This document shows positions 15,304 to 23,406 of a stretch of 64,000 nt of DNA, in pieces; position 1 is the first letter of the stretch, and each line of letters starts with the position of its first letter. Where the stretch lies: positions 186,001 through 250,000 of the forward strand of contig NZ_SMNA01000001.1 in the NCBI RefSeq assembly GCF_004353825.1. The letters run 5' to 3'. Source of the DNA: Occultella glacieicola (GTDB lineage Bacteria; Actinomycetota; Actinomycetes; Actinomycetales; Beutenbergiaceae). Position numbers and translations under genes: made by a program. The notes under the pieces are model-generated. The model saw only the letters and a list, made by a program, of their open reading frames with translations, was not told the origin of the DNA and did no database searches.

Positions 15304-16349
15304 GGGCCGCCGACCGTGGCCCCGAACGTGACGCCGTCCTCCGGGACTTCCTCGACAAGGGCGCCGTCCGCTCCGGCCTCCTCGGTGAGCCCTATCAGCA
15401 GTTATGGTCCGACCTCGCCGGTGCTTTGTCCGGTGGCAAACGGTTCCGCCCGGCCCTGCTCGTCGGCGTCTACCGGGCGCACGGTGGAACGGACGAACAC
15501 CTGGCCGCCACGGTCGCCGCGGGGGTGGAACTGCTGCATACCGCGTTCGTGATCCACGATGACGTGATCGACGGTGATCAGACCCGGCGTGGTCTGCCCA
15601 ATGTGTCAGGTGCCGCCGCCGGGAGGGCGCGAGCGGCCGGGGTCGACGAGGCCCACGCCAACGCCTATGCCCAGACCGCAGGGATCCTCGCAGGTGATCT
15701 GGCACTGGTGGGTGCGGTGCGCACCATCTCACAGTGCGGCGCCGAGTCTGCAACTGTCTCCCGGGTCCTCGACCTCGTCGACCAGGCGGTGCACGCCAGC
15801 GCCGCGGGGGAGTTGGCCGACGTCGGACTCTCCGTCGGCATCGGCAGCGCCACGATCGGAGAGGTTCTCACCATGGCCGAGCTCAAGACGGCGGTGTACT
15901 CGTTCGTCCTTCCGCTCCAGGCCGGTGCCGTTCTCGCCGGGTCGCCCGAGCCCGTGGTGGACCGATTGGGTGACCTGGGCCGCCTGGTGGGCATCGCCTT
16001 CCAGCTCCAGGACGACGTTCTCGGTGTCTTCGGCGACGAGGAGCAGACCGGCAAGAGTTGTCTGACCGATCTGCGTGAGGCGAAGCAGACACCACTGATC
16101 GCGCACGCTCGCACGACCAGACAGTGGCCGTTGATCGCGCCGTTCCACGGAAACGCCGACCTGACCCAGGAACAGGCCGATCGGGCCTGTGCCCTGCTCG
16201 AGGAGTGCGGGTCGCGGCAGTTCATCGAAGACCTCGCCCACAGTTATCTGGGGGCTGCCCTTGCCATCGCCGACGAGGTCGGGCTGCCCCGCGAGTTCCT
16301 GGGTTGGGTCTCCACGCTGACCACGGGATTGCTCCGGAGCGCGGCATGA
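15300..16349 (+). CDS. crtE: Geranylgeranyl diphosphate synthase
   Basis: 349 residues, a trans-isoprenyl diphosphate synthase. GGKRFRP is at 45-51, the first Asp-rich motif DDVID at 87-91 and the second, LQDDVLGVFGD, at ~237-246. It condenses IPP with allylic diphosphates to GGPP, the substrate of phytoene synthase. The ATG at 15300 is chosen because it starts in an ATGA overlap with the small upstream ORF and precedes conserved sequence; an upstream ATG at 15207 would add 31 unconserved residues. Its stop overlaps crtB as ATGA. Residues upstream of the first Asp motif set chain length, but I cannot assign C20 against other lengths with certainty; the operon supports C20. Confidence 0.93.
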   Translation: MRAADRGPERDAVLRDFLDKGAVRSGLLGEPYQQLWSDLAGALSGGKRFRPALLVGVYRAHGGTDEHLAATVAAGVELLHTAFVIHDDVIDGDQTRRGLPNVSGAAAGRARAAGVDEAHANAYAQTAGILAGDLALVGAVRTISQCGAESATVSRVLDLVDQAVHASAAGELADVGLSVGIGSATIGEVLTMAELKTAVYSFVLPLQAGAVLAGSPEPVVDRLGDLGRLVGIAFQLQDDVLGVFGDEEQTGKSCLTDLREAKQTPLIAHARTTRQWPLIAPFHGNADLTQEQADRACALLEECGSRQFIEDLAHSYLGAALAIADEVGLPREFLGWVSTLTTGLLRSAA

Positions 16350-17230
16350 GCGCCGCCGAGGGCACCATCGTCGGGTCGACCGACCCGCTCTACGACCGGG
16401 TCGCCCAACGCAGCGCGGGTGTCGTGATCTCGGGGTACTCCACGTCCTTCTCCTGGGCGTGCCGATTGCTCGCGGAGCCGGTGCGCACCCAGGTGCGCAA
16501 CATCTACGCCCTGGTAAGGGTCGCGGACGAACTGGTCGACGGACCCACGTCGGCAGACCCTGCACGAGCCGCGGTGCTGCTGGACGCCCTCGAGGCCCAG
16601 ACGCTTGACGCCGTGCGAACAGGTCACAGCACCAACCTGCTCGTCCACGCTTTCGCGATGACTGCCCGGTCCTGCGGCATCGGCGCGGATCTGATCGCCC
16701 CGTTCTTCGCCTCGATGCGGACCGATCTGTCCGTCACGAGCCATGACGAGCAGAGCTTCAGCGAGTACGTGTACGGCTCCGCGGAGGTGGTCGGACTGAT
16801 GTGCCTGCGGGCCTTCCTCGCCGCTCCGGACGCGGATGGCGCACCCAGCTACAGCCGTCTCGCACCGGGCGCGAAGCGACTCGGCGCGGCCTTCCAGAAG
16901 GTGAACTTCCTCCGGGACCTCGGTGCTGACGTCGATCTGCGCGGCCGGACCTACTTCCCGGACCTGGACGTCGAGCGCCTCACGGACGCGCACCGTGACG
17001 CCCTCCTGGACGAGATCGATGCCGACCTGGACGTCGCGGCAGCCGCGATCGCACGCCTGCCCCGGAGCAGCAGACGGGCGGTCCGCGCCGCGCACGACCT
17101 GTTCGCGGCCCTCTCCAAGCGACTGCGTGCGACCCCGGCCATTCAGCTGCGACGCTCCAGGGTGCGGGTCCCGGCGGTGGGCAAGGGATGGATCCTGGTC
17201 CACGCCTTCGCCGTACGTGGCCGATCGTGA
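16346..17230 (+). CDS. crtB: Phytoene synthase
   Basis: 294 residues, squalene/phytoene synthase family. It has YSTSFSWACRLL at 31-42, the first Asp motif DELVD at 61-65, a SEYVYGSAEVVGLM segment, and the second Asp region with QKVNFLRDLGADVD followed by RGRTYFP. It joins two GGPP molecules head to head to give phytoene. It starts in an ATGA overlap with crtE and ends in a GTGA overlap with crtI, so the three enzymes of the core pathway are made from one coupled transcript. Confidence 0.95.
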   Translation: MSAAEGTIVGSTDPLYDRVAQRSAGVVISGYSTSFSWACRLLAEPVRTQVRNIYALVRVADELVDGPTSADPARAAVLLDALEAQTLDAVRTGHSTNLLVHAFAMTARSCGIGADLIAPFFASMRTDLSVTSHDEQSFSEYVYGSAEVVGLMCLRAFLAAPDADGAPSYSRLAPGAKRLGAAFQKVNFLRDLGADVDLRGRTYFPDLDVERLTDAHRDALLDEIDADLDVAAAAIARLPRSSRRAVRAAHDLFAALSKRLRATPAIQLRRSRVRVPAVGKGWILVHAFAVRGRS

Positions 17231-18810
17231 CCGCAGCAGGCCAGCGCGCCGTGATCATCGGCGGCGGCATCGCCGGCCTGGCATCCGCGGCCCTGCTCGC
17301 CCGCAACGGCTACGACGTCGATCTGCTCGAACAACAGGACTGTCTCGGTGGGCGGGCCGGCTCCTGGGCACGGGACGGCTTCCGGTTCGACACCGGCCCG
17401 TCCTGGTACCTCATGCCCGAAGTCTTCGACCACTTCTTCCGCTTGCTCGGCACCACGGCACGCGACGAACTCGACCTCGAGAGGCTTGACCCCGCCTACC
17501 GCGTCTTCTTCGAGGGCATCGACGAACCCGTGGACATCCGGGCCGACGTGGCGGTCAACGTCGCGACCTTCGACGCCATCGAACCGGGCGCCGGTGCCCG
17601 CCTCCGGGCCTACCTGACCTCGGCGCGCGACACCCACGACATCGCGACCCGCCGATTCCTCTACTCCTCGTTCCAGTCCGTGGTCCCCCTCCTACGCAGG
17701 GATGTGCTGGCCCGCGCCGGCCGGTTGCTGGGCCTGCTCACCCGGCCCCTCGAGACCTTCGTGGCGACGTCCTTCGCGGACCATCGGCTCCGGCAGATCC
17801 TCGGCTACGCCGCCGTGTTCCTCGGCTCCTCGCCCGATCGGGCCCCGAGCATGTACCACCTGATGAGCCACCTCGACCTGGCCGATGGCGTCAACTATCC
17901 CCATGGGGGCTTCACGCGCCTCATCGAGGTGATCGCGAGACTCGCGGAGAAGGAGGGCGCCCGCCTGCACACCCATGCGGTGGTCACCGCGATCGACGCC
18001 ACTCCGGCGCGCCGCGGACGGGCCCGAGCAACCGGCGTACGGTACCGGGCCGCGGACGGGACCGAACGGACCATCGCGGCGGACGTCGTCGTCAGCGCGG
18101 CGGACCTGCACCACACGGAGACCGAATTGCTACCCCCGTCGTTGCAGACGTATCCGCAGCGGTGGTGGGATCGGCGAGAGTCAGGCCCCGGCGCCGTCCT
18201 GGTGTACCTCGGCGTGCGGGGCGGGCTACCTGAGCTAGCGCACCACTCCCTGTTCTTCACACGAGACTGGACCGCGAACTTCGACGACATCTTCGGCGAT
18301 CACCCACGTGTGCCGGACCCGGCCTCCTGCTACGTGTGCCGACCCTCCGCCACGGATTCGTCGGTTGCCCCACCGGGCATGGAGAACCTCTTCGTGCTGG
18401 TCCCGGTGCCGGCCGACCCGAGTATCGGCCGCGGCGGCTTGAGCGGCGGCGGCGACGCCGCGGTGGAGCGGATCGCAGATGCCGCGATCGATCAGGTCGC
18501 CACCTGGTCCGGCGCCACCGGCCTACGGGATCGGATCGTCCTCCGCCGCACCGTCGGGCCCGGGGACTTCGTGGCGGATCTGCACGCCTGGTCCGGTGGA
18601 GCCCTCGGTCCGGCGCACACCTGGCGCCAGAGCGCCTTCCTGCGCGGACGCAACGCCTCCCGTCGGGTGCACGGCCTGTACTACGCGGGCTCGAGCACGA
18701 TCCCCGGGATCGGATTGCCGATGTGTCTGATCAGCGCCGAGATCCTGCTCAAGCGCCTCCGAGGCGACCGGTCCACCGAGCCGCTGCCGGAGGACCGACG
18801 AGCCACGTGA
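17227..18810 (+). CDS. crtI: Phytoene desaturase
   Basis: 527 residues. FAD-binding motif VIIGGGIAGLASAALLA at 9-25, then GGRAGSW, FDTGPSWYLMPEVF, LGYAAVFLGSSP and YPHGGFTRLIEV. The C-terminal CrtI signature YYAGSSTIPGIGLPMCLISA closes the FAD site. It is predicted to convert phytoene to lycopene by stepwise desaturation, peripheral to the membrane. The GTG start at 17227 lies in a GTGA overlap with crtB. It is the last gene of this arm and a stem-loop follows at 18865-18879. The closest functional class (four-step desaturase against CrtN-like) cannot be fixed by eye, but the crtE/crtB partners imply a C40 substrate. Confidence 0.94.
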   Translation: MTAAGQRAVIIGGGIAGLASAALLARNGYDVDLLEQQDCLGGRAGSWARDGFRFDTGPSWYLMPEVFDHFFRLLGTTARDELDLERLDPAYRVFFEGIDEPVDIRADVAVNVATFDAIEPGAGARLRAYLTSARDTHDIATRRFLYSSFQSVVPLLRRDVLARAGRLLGLLTRPLETFVATSFADHRLRQILGYAAVFLGSSPDRAPSMYHLMSHLDLADGVNYPHGGFTRLIEVIARLAEKEGARLHTHAVVTAIDATPARRGRARATGVRYRAADGTERTIAADVVVSAADLHHTETELLPPSLQTYPQRWWDRRESGPGAVLVYLGVRGGLPELAHHSLFFTRDWTANFDDIFGDHPRVPDPASCYVCRPSATDSSVAPPGMENLFVLVPVPADPSIGRGGLSGGGDAAVERIADAAIDQVATWSGATGLRDRIVLRRTVGPGDFVADLHAWSGGALGPAHTWRQSAFLRGRNASRRVHGLYYAGSSTIPGIGLPMCLISAEILLKRLRGDRSTEPLPEDRRAT

Positions 18811-18864
18811 AACGGGGCGCTCGTGGGGGCGATTGCCAGCGGGATCCGGCACCGTCTCGGCACC

Positions 18865-18879
18865 CGTGCGCGTCGCACG
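18865..18879. terminator. Stem-loop between convergent crtI and hxlR-type genes
   Basis: CGTGCG-CGT-CGCACG, a perfect 6-bp stem with a 3-nt loop, lies in the 80-bp gap where crtI and the HxlR gene converge. No U-tract is visible. It could act for both directions. Confidence 0.4.
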
Positions 18880-18890
18880 CGTTCGTGGCC

Positions 18891-19316
18891 CTACCTGGCG
18901 TCGAAGGCCGCCTTCGCGGACTCGATGTCCGGGTAGTTCTCGATCGCCCAGGTCGCCAGCGCGAGCGACGGTGCGATGAGCGTACGACCCATCGGGGTCA
19001 GCTCGTACTGGACCCGCGGTGGCACCTCGGCGAACGCGGTCCTGGTGACGAGGCCGTCGCGCTCGAGTGCTCGCACGGTCAGGGTGAGCATCCGTTGCGA
19101 GACGCCCGGAATGTGCCGCTGCAACTCGGTGAACCGGAGCGAGGAGTCCGAGAGCGTGCCGATCACCAGGAGTGACCATTTGTCGCCGACCCGGTCGAGC
19201 ACCGCCCGGATCGCCCGTCCCTCGCCCTCGCCGCGGCGGCACGACCCCTCGTAGGGACTCCTCGGCGGCGCCGTGACGTCCCGCGGCAATGCTGCGCCGG
19301 TGCTCCTCATGTCCAT
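18891..19316 (-). CDS. HxlR-family winged-helix regulator
   Basis: 141 residues. The HxlR core runs from ~40: VLDRVGDKWSLLVIGTLSDSSLRFTELQRHIPGVSQRMLT (quoted here only to place DKWSLLVIGTL and GVSQRMLT), then VRALERDGLVTR and YELTPMGRTL. A Cys at about residue 26 (EGSCRRG) in the N-terminal arm is noteworthy because HxlR members can be thiol or electrophile sensors. It is divergent from the DoxX gene, the usual pairing for this family, and probably represses it. Start ATG 19316; ATG 19310 is equally possible. Confidence 0.88.
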   Translation of the reverse strand: MDMRSTGAALPRDVTAPPRSPYEGSCRRGEGEGRAIRAVLDRVGDKWSLLVIGTLSDSSLRFTELQRHIPGVSQRMLTLTVRALERDGLVTRTAFAEVPPRVQYELTPMGRTLIAPSLALATWAIENYPDIESAKAAFDAR

Positions 19317-19389
19317 GCCGTTCCTTCCGGTGGCGCCTTCGGCACATCCGTGTGCCTTTTGTGGACCTCGTGATGGTGACCCATGATGT

Positions 19390-19400
19390 GGTTGCTAACC
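19390..19400. promoter_or_regulatory. Short dyad in HxlR-DoxX divergent region
   Basis: GGTT-GCT-AACC at 19390-19400 lies in an AT-richer patch between the divergent genes, followed by a related CGTAACTAATGG. HxlR dimers bind dyads in such regions. The arms are only 4 bp, so support is weak. Confidence 0.25.
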
Positions 19401-19495
19401 AATCGTAACTAATGGACGACGGCGCCCCGTCCTTCGTCCGTGGCCCTCGCCTTGGGTGGGTCGGTCGTCATGCCCGAGGCAGACTGGAGAACCTT

Positions 19496-19861
19496 GTGAC
19501 CATTGCCTTCTGGGTCGTTGCCGCCCTGCTCGCCCTGGCGTTCCTCGGGGCTGGAACGATGAAGCTGATCCGATCGAAGCAGAGCCTGGCCGGCGCCGGG
19601 ATGGCGTGGACCGAGGACTTCTCCGCCCGCGCCGTCAAGGCCATCGGTGCCGTGGAGGTCGTCGGGGCGGTCGGTGTCCTGGTGCCGGTGCTGACCGGCG
19701 TCGCTCCGATCCTGAGTCCCATCGCCGCCGTTGGTCTGGCGCTGACCATGGTGGGCGCGATCGTCGTGCACGCACGCCGGAAGGAGAGCGCGACACCTGC
19801 CGTCGTGCTGCTCGTCCTGGGCGTCGCCGCCGCCGCGCTGGGCTTCCTGTTCGTCGCCTGA
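19496..19861 (+). CDS. DoxX-family small membrane protein
   Basis: 121 residues with four hydrophobic helices: VVAALLALAFLGAGTMKL at the N-terminus, then AIGAVEVVGAVGVLVP, AVGLALTMVGAIVVH and a C-terminal VVLLVLGVAAAALGFLFV. FLGAGTMKL and the short loop before the second helix are typical of DoxX-like proteins, which are linked to redox and thiol stress although the reaction is not settled. I chose the GTG at 19496 because GGAGA precedes it by about 6 nt and the hydrophobic segment begins directly; an ATG at 19412 would add 28 non-conserved residues. Divergent from the HxlR regulator. Confidence 0.82.
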   Translation: MTIAFWVVAALLALAFLGAGTMKLIRSKQSLAGAGMAWTEDFSARAVKAIGAVEVVGAVGVLVPVLTGVAPILSPIAAVGLALTMVGAIVVHARRKESATPAVVLLVLGVAAAALGFLFVA

Positions 19862-19960
19862 CCCGGAGTGCGGTCCTCGAACGATGAGATTCGCCGCCGC
19901 TCCGGGTCTGACGACTCGGGACGCACGGCAGCGGACCGTCACCGACCGAGGAGCACGCTG

Positions 19961-20593
19961 ATGTCCAGAACACGGGTCCACAACCTGTCCATCTCGCTCG
20001 ACGGCTTCGCCACGGGCGAGCCGCAGTCCGCGGAGGCGCCGTTCGGCCATGCCGGTGAGCGGCTGCACCAGTGGATGTTCGCGACCCGCTTCTGGGCCGA
20101 GGGCGGCACCGCCGGGATCGATGACGCCTTCGCCGTCCGCCACAGCGACGGGATCGGGGCCGAGATCATGGGTGCCAACAAGTTCGGCCCGCCCGGATGG
20201 CCGGACGACCCGGACTGGAAGGGATGGTGGGGCCCGAACCCGCCGTTCCACACGCCCACCTTCGTGCTCACCCACCACCCGCGGCCGCCGATCGAGATGG
20301 ACGGTGGCACCACGTTCCACTTCCTCGACGCCACCCCGGACGAGGCCCTGGCGACGGCCGCGGAGGCGGCGGGTGGACGGGACGTCCGGATCGGCGGCGG
20401 CGCCACGGTGGTCCGTGACTTCGTCACCGCCGGGCTCGTGGATCACCTGCACCTGGTCCAGGTGCCGATCGTGCTCGGCCGCGGCGTTCGGGTCTGGGAC
20501 GGACTGGAGGGCCTCGAGGAGACCTACGCCGTCGAGGCCGTGTCCTCTCCGAGCGGCGTCACCCACCTGACGTTCGACAAGCGGGCTTCCTGA
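19961..20593 (+). CDS. RibD C-terminal/dihydrofolate-reductase-like protein
   Basis: 210 residues in the RibD_C/DHFR-like fold: VHNLSISLDGFATG at the N-terminus, a central EIMGANKFGPPGW, then GRDVRIGGGATVVRDFVTAGLVDHLHLVQVPIVLGRG, in which the GGG loop binds NADPH. Members of this widespread actinobacterial subfamily are called dihydrofolate reductase family proteins, but their substrates are unknown. ATG 19961 is preceded by GAGGAG at ~8 nt. It follows the DoxX gene by 100 bp in the same direction, so both may belong to the same HxlR-controlled stress unit. Confidence 0.85.
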   Translation: MSRTRVHNLSISLDGFATGEPQSAEAPFGHAGERLHQWMFATRFWAEGGTAGIDDAFAVRHSDGIGAEIMGANKFGPPGWPDDPDWKGWWGPNPPFHTPTFVLTHHPRPPIEMDGGTTFHFLDATPDEALATAAEAAGGRDVRIGGGATVVRDFVTAGLVDHLHLVQVPIVLGRGVRVWDGLEGLEETYAVEAVSSPSGVTHLTFDKRAS

Positions 20594-20673
20594 CGTCGAG
20601 CCCCGGGCTGTCAGCCGCTATCGGGAGAGCCGCAGGGCGGCGCCCGCGAACAGGACGATGGAACGGGCCAGTG

Positions 20674-21407
20674 TCATCGCGCCACGACCTCGGCGGTCGG
20701 CAGCAGGTCGGCGAGCATCGCGCGGGCCTGCGGTGGGGCGGTGATGGTGAGGTCGAACGTCGAGCCGTGAAGGTCGAGGCGGAACGAGTAGAAGCCGCAA
20801 CAGCCGTGCTCGGCGGCCGAGAGGGCGGCCGCCCGCCCGAGTTCGCTCACGGGCAGGGTCGCCCGGACGCCGTCGGGGATCTCCTCGCGGGCGGCGCCCG
20901 CGAGCAGGGCGTGCCAGTCCTCGATCCGCGCGGCGTAGTCGCCGCCGTCGAGCGAGCACGCGACCGGCCCCGGGGACGAGAGGGCCGCCATCGGCACCGT
21001 GGCGGGCGGGCGGTCGAGGAAGGCACAGCCGGAGTCGCACGGACCGTCGCGGTCGGGCAGCGCGTCAAGTCGGTCGACGGCGGTCGCGAGCGTCGACTGC
21101 AGCGTCTTGAGTGCCGTCAGTCGTTCGTCGACGCGCGCAGCATGCTGGAGGAGCATCGGGCGATAGGCGGCGCGGACGCTGTGGCAGGGCTCGGACTCCC
21201 AGGCGGCGACGAGTTCGCGCACGTCTGTCAGCGGGAGATCGAGGTGCTTGGCCTGGGCGATGAACGCGAGCCGGTCCACCGCGGCCTCGCCGTAGACGCG
21301 GTATCCGTTTCCGGCGCGGTCCGCCGGGAGCAGACCCTCGTGCTCGTAGTAGCGCAGGGTCGACGCGGGCACGCCGGTGTGCGCGCGGACAACTCCGAGA
21401 TCTTCAT
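20674..21407 (-). pseudogene. MerR-family regulator with an N-terminal 2-nt frameshift
   Basis: From ATG 21407 the frame gives MKISELSAR and then shifts; the second frame resumes exactly with TGVPASTLRYYEHEGLL. Joining them restores the canonical MerR start MKISELSARTGVPASTLRYYE. The discrepancy is an extra AC in the ACAC at about 21377-21380, and the total length 734 nt equals 3n+2. Without repair, translation could only start at the GTG at 21372, losing the first DNA-binding helices. The rest is intact: a linker helix, CDSGC, and a C-terminal domain with EHGCCGFYSFRLDL, a Cys-Cys segment suggesting metal or thiol sensing. A MerR-style promoter with a 22-bp dyad sits immediately upstream. 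Either a genuine null allele or a sequencing error. Confidence 0.75.
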
Positions 21408-21415
21408 TTCCCGAC

Positions 21416-21445
21416 GGTAAACCTTGAAGTCGACTCGAAGGTCAA
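21416..21445 (-). promoter_or_regulatory. MerR-type promoter and dyad operator, probably leaderless
   Basis: On the minus strand, -35 TTGACC (21440-21445) and -10-like TTTACC (21416-21421) are separated by 18 bp. The spacer is filled by a 22-bp dyad at 21421-21442 with half-sites ACCTTgaAGTC and ACCTTcgAGTC, mismatched at two bases per arm. Operators between -35 and -10 are the hallmark of MerR-family control. The expected transcription start falls within a few nt of the ATG at 21407. Confidence 0.7.
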
Positions 21446-21507
21446 GAGGGGATCGGCGTCCCGAGGCGGTCGTCCCGCGGTGCGACCGGCGCTCGTCGGC
21501 GACCGGG

Positions 21508-21983
21508 TCAGAGCTCGACGATGCGCATCCCCTCGTCCGGTGACGGCTCCTCCATCAGCGTGGCGAGGTGCTCGTTGCCGGCCGCGGTGACCGGATGGGC
21601 GAACGCCCGGCCGGTGGCGCTTCGGACACGAGCCCGCGCCGAGGCGATCTCGACCGGCGTCGTGAGCTTGTGCAGGACGACGTCCGCGCCCGCGGCGCGA
21701 GCCCGCGCGACCGCCCATCGGCGACGCTCGACCGACCGGGTGTTCCAGTCGAGCACCACGTCCGTACCAGCGGCCAGGACCTGCTCGGCCCCCGACCAGA
21801 TCAGCACCTTCACCTGCTCCGCCCGGCTGCCGTACGCGAGTGTGTCGAAGCCGAGACCGGGGTACAGGCGGAGCATCCACTCGTCCAGCGTGAATCGCAC
21901 CGCGCCCCCTCGGCGGCCAGCGCCCTGGCCAGGGTCGACTTGCCCGAGCCGGCCAGCCCGTAGAGCAGGTGGACCCGTGGCAT
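21508..21983 (-). pseudogene. P-loop kinase-like ATP-binding protein with a frameshift
   Basis: ATG 21983 begins MPRVHLLYGLAGSGKSTLARALAAEGA, a clear Walker A (GLAGSGKST). The frame then breaks and the adjacent frame continues VRFTLDEWMLRLYPGLG, AEQVLAAGTDVVLDWNTRSVERRR and ...LHKLTTPVEIASARARVRS. Together these are the layout of small AAA_33-type kinases related to gluconate/chloramphenicol phosphotransferases, which in this group are often stand-alone ATP-binding proteins of unknown substrate. The break is at about 21899-21906, where GCGCGGTG appears in place of GCGGTG (one CG too many); 476 nt equals 3n+2. A one-base deletion is the alternative explanation. Confidence 0.7.
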
Positions 21984-22102
21984 CGTCACCGTGCCAACGG
22001 TAGTCGCACTGCATCGAACGCCCGACGGCGGAGCGGGGGTCGGTCCCGAGCGTGCGGTCCGGATCGGGCCGGGTCGTAGGCTCGTTGAGGGAGGCACACC
22101 GC

Positions 22103-23356
22103 ATGGCGATCGTCATCTTCTGTCCGATCACGTTCAACCTGGCCGAGGTGACGCGCGCGATCGAGGTCGCCCGCGCGCTCGATGCGCGGCACAACCCGGT
22201 CTTCATGGGCTACGAGACCGACTTCGCCGACCTCATCACCGACGCCGGCTTCGACTACCGGCCGAGCGAACCCGCGCTCACCTCCGCCGAACGCGACCAG
22301 GCCCTGCGGTTCGACCAGGGCAAGACGCTTCGCAATCCGTTCACCTACGAACTCGTCTCCGAGCGAGTCAGCGCCGAACGCGCGCTCATCCGCCGGACCC
22401 GAGCGGCCGCCGTCGTGATCGGGACGAACCCGACCTCGATGATCTCGGCGCGGGCCGAACACGTGCCGCTGATCTACCCGGTGCCGTTCGCGCTGACCCG
22501 GCCGCAGGTGGAGCAGTCGAAGCGGCTCGGGCTGGTCCGGGGTACCGGCACGGCGGACCGGGCGATCGACACGATCGCGACCGCTGTCATGCGCTGGGTC
22601 TATGCCCACGCCCCGCTCGCGCCGCGCTCGTTCGTCCGGGTGGCGCGTGAGAACGGGGTTGCCCCGCTGCGCAACATCGTGTCGCTGATCGAGGCCGACC
22701 ACAACCTGCTCACGGTGATGCCGGCCGAGCTCGAGGGCTACACGCTGCCGCCGGGGTACGAGCGGGTCGGTCCGATCTTCGCGCACCTGGACGCCCCGAT
22801 GCCCGAGGTGGTCGAACGGCTCGCCGCCGCACCCGAACCGCTGGTGTACCTCGGCCTGGGGTCCTCGGCGGACCGGGGCCTCGCGCTCGCGGCCGCGCGC
22901 CGGCTCGGCACCCTGCCGGTCCACGTGATCGCCCCGATCCGGCACTACCTGGCCGACGACGACGAGCTACCGCCGAACGTGCACGTCACCGGGCTGATCC
23001 CAGCGCACCGGCTCGGCGGGCTCGTCGACGCGGCCGTGCTGCACGGTGGCCAGGGTACGGTCCAGACCGCGTGCGCGGCCGGGATCCCGTTCGTCGGCAT
23101 GGGGCTGCAGCCGGAGCAGGTCTGGAACGTGGACGTGTGCGTGCGGCAGGGCAACGCGCTCGCCCTGACCCCGAAGCAGGCCGGTGGCCCGGAACTCGCT
23201 GCCGCGGTGTTCCGCCTGCTCGAGGAGCCCACGTTCCGGCGTGCCGCCGAGCGCGTCGAGGCGGAGTTCGATCACGAGGACGGTGCCCGAGCGAGCGCTC
23301 GGGTGATCGATCGGATCATCGAGGAGCGCGCCGTGGACGCGGAGGCCCGGGGGTGA
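22103..23356 (+). CDS. UDP-glycosyltransferase-like GT-B protein (GT1 family)
   Basis: 417 residues. The N-terminal Rossmann half begins MAIVIFCPITFNLAEVTRAIEVARAL; the C-terminal half contains PEPLVYLGLGSS, PPNVHVTGLIPAHRL and the donor-binding AAVLHGGQGTVQTACAAGIPFVGMGLQPEQ, which matches the H-G-G-x-G-T core of GT1 glycosyltransferases. Such enzymes glycosylate small hydrophobic acceptors or lipids. Start ATG 22103, with GGGAGG at ~8 nt. It stands alone, divergent from the damaged kinase gene. A role in modifying the carotenoid is conceivable but unsupported; a lipid or natural-product acceptor is equally possible. Confidence 0.75.
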   Translation: MAIVIFCPITFNLAEVTRAIEVARALDARHNPVFMGYETDFADLITDAGFDYRPSEPALTSAERDQALRFDQGKTLRNPFTYELVSERVSAERALIRRTRAAAVVIGTNPTSMISARAEHVPLIYPVPFALTRPQVEQSKRLGLVRGTGTADRAIDTIATAVMRWVYAHAPLAPRSFVRVARENGVAPLRNIVSLIEADHNLLTVMPAELEGYTLPPGYERVGPIFAHLDAPMPEVVERLAAAPEPLVYLGLGSSADRGLALAAARRLGTLPVHVIAPIRHYLADDDELPPNVHVTGLIPAHRLGGLVDAAVLHGGQGTVQTACAAGIPFVGMGLQPEQVWNVDVCVRQGNALALTPKQAGGPELAAAVFRLLEEPTFRRAAERVEAEFDHEDGARASARVIDRIIEERAVDAEARG

Positions 23357-23406
23357 GCGTTTCCGGGCCGGCCCGCTCAAGCACGTTCGAGGTCCCGCCC
23401 TCCCGC

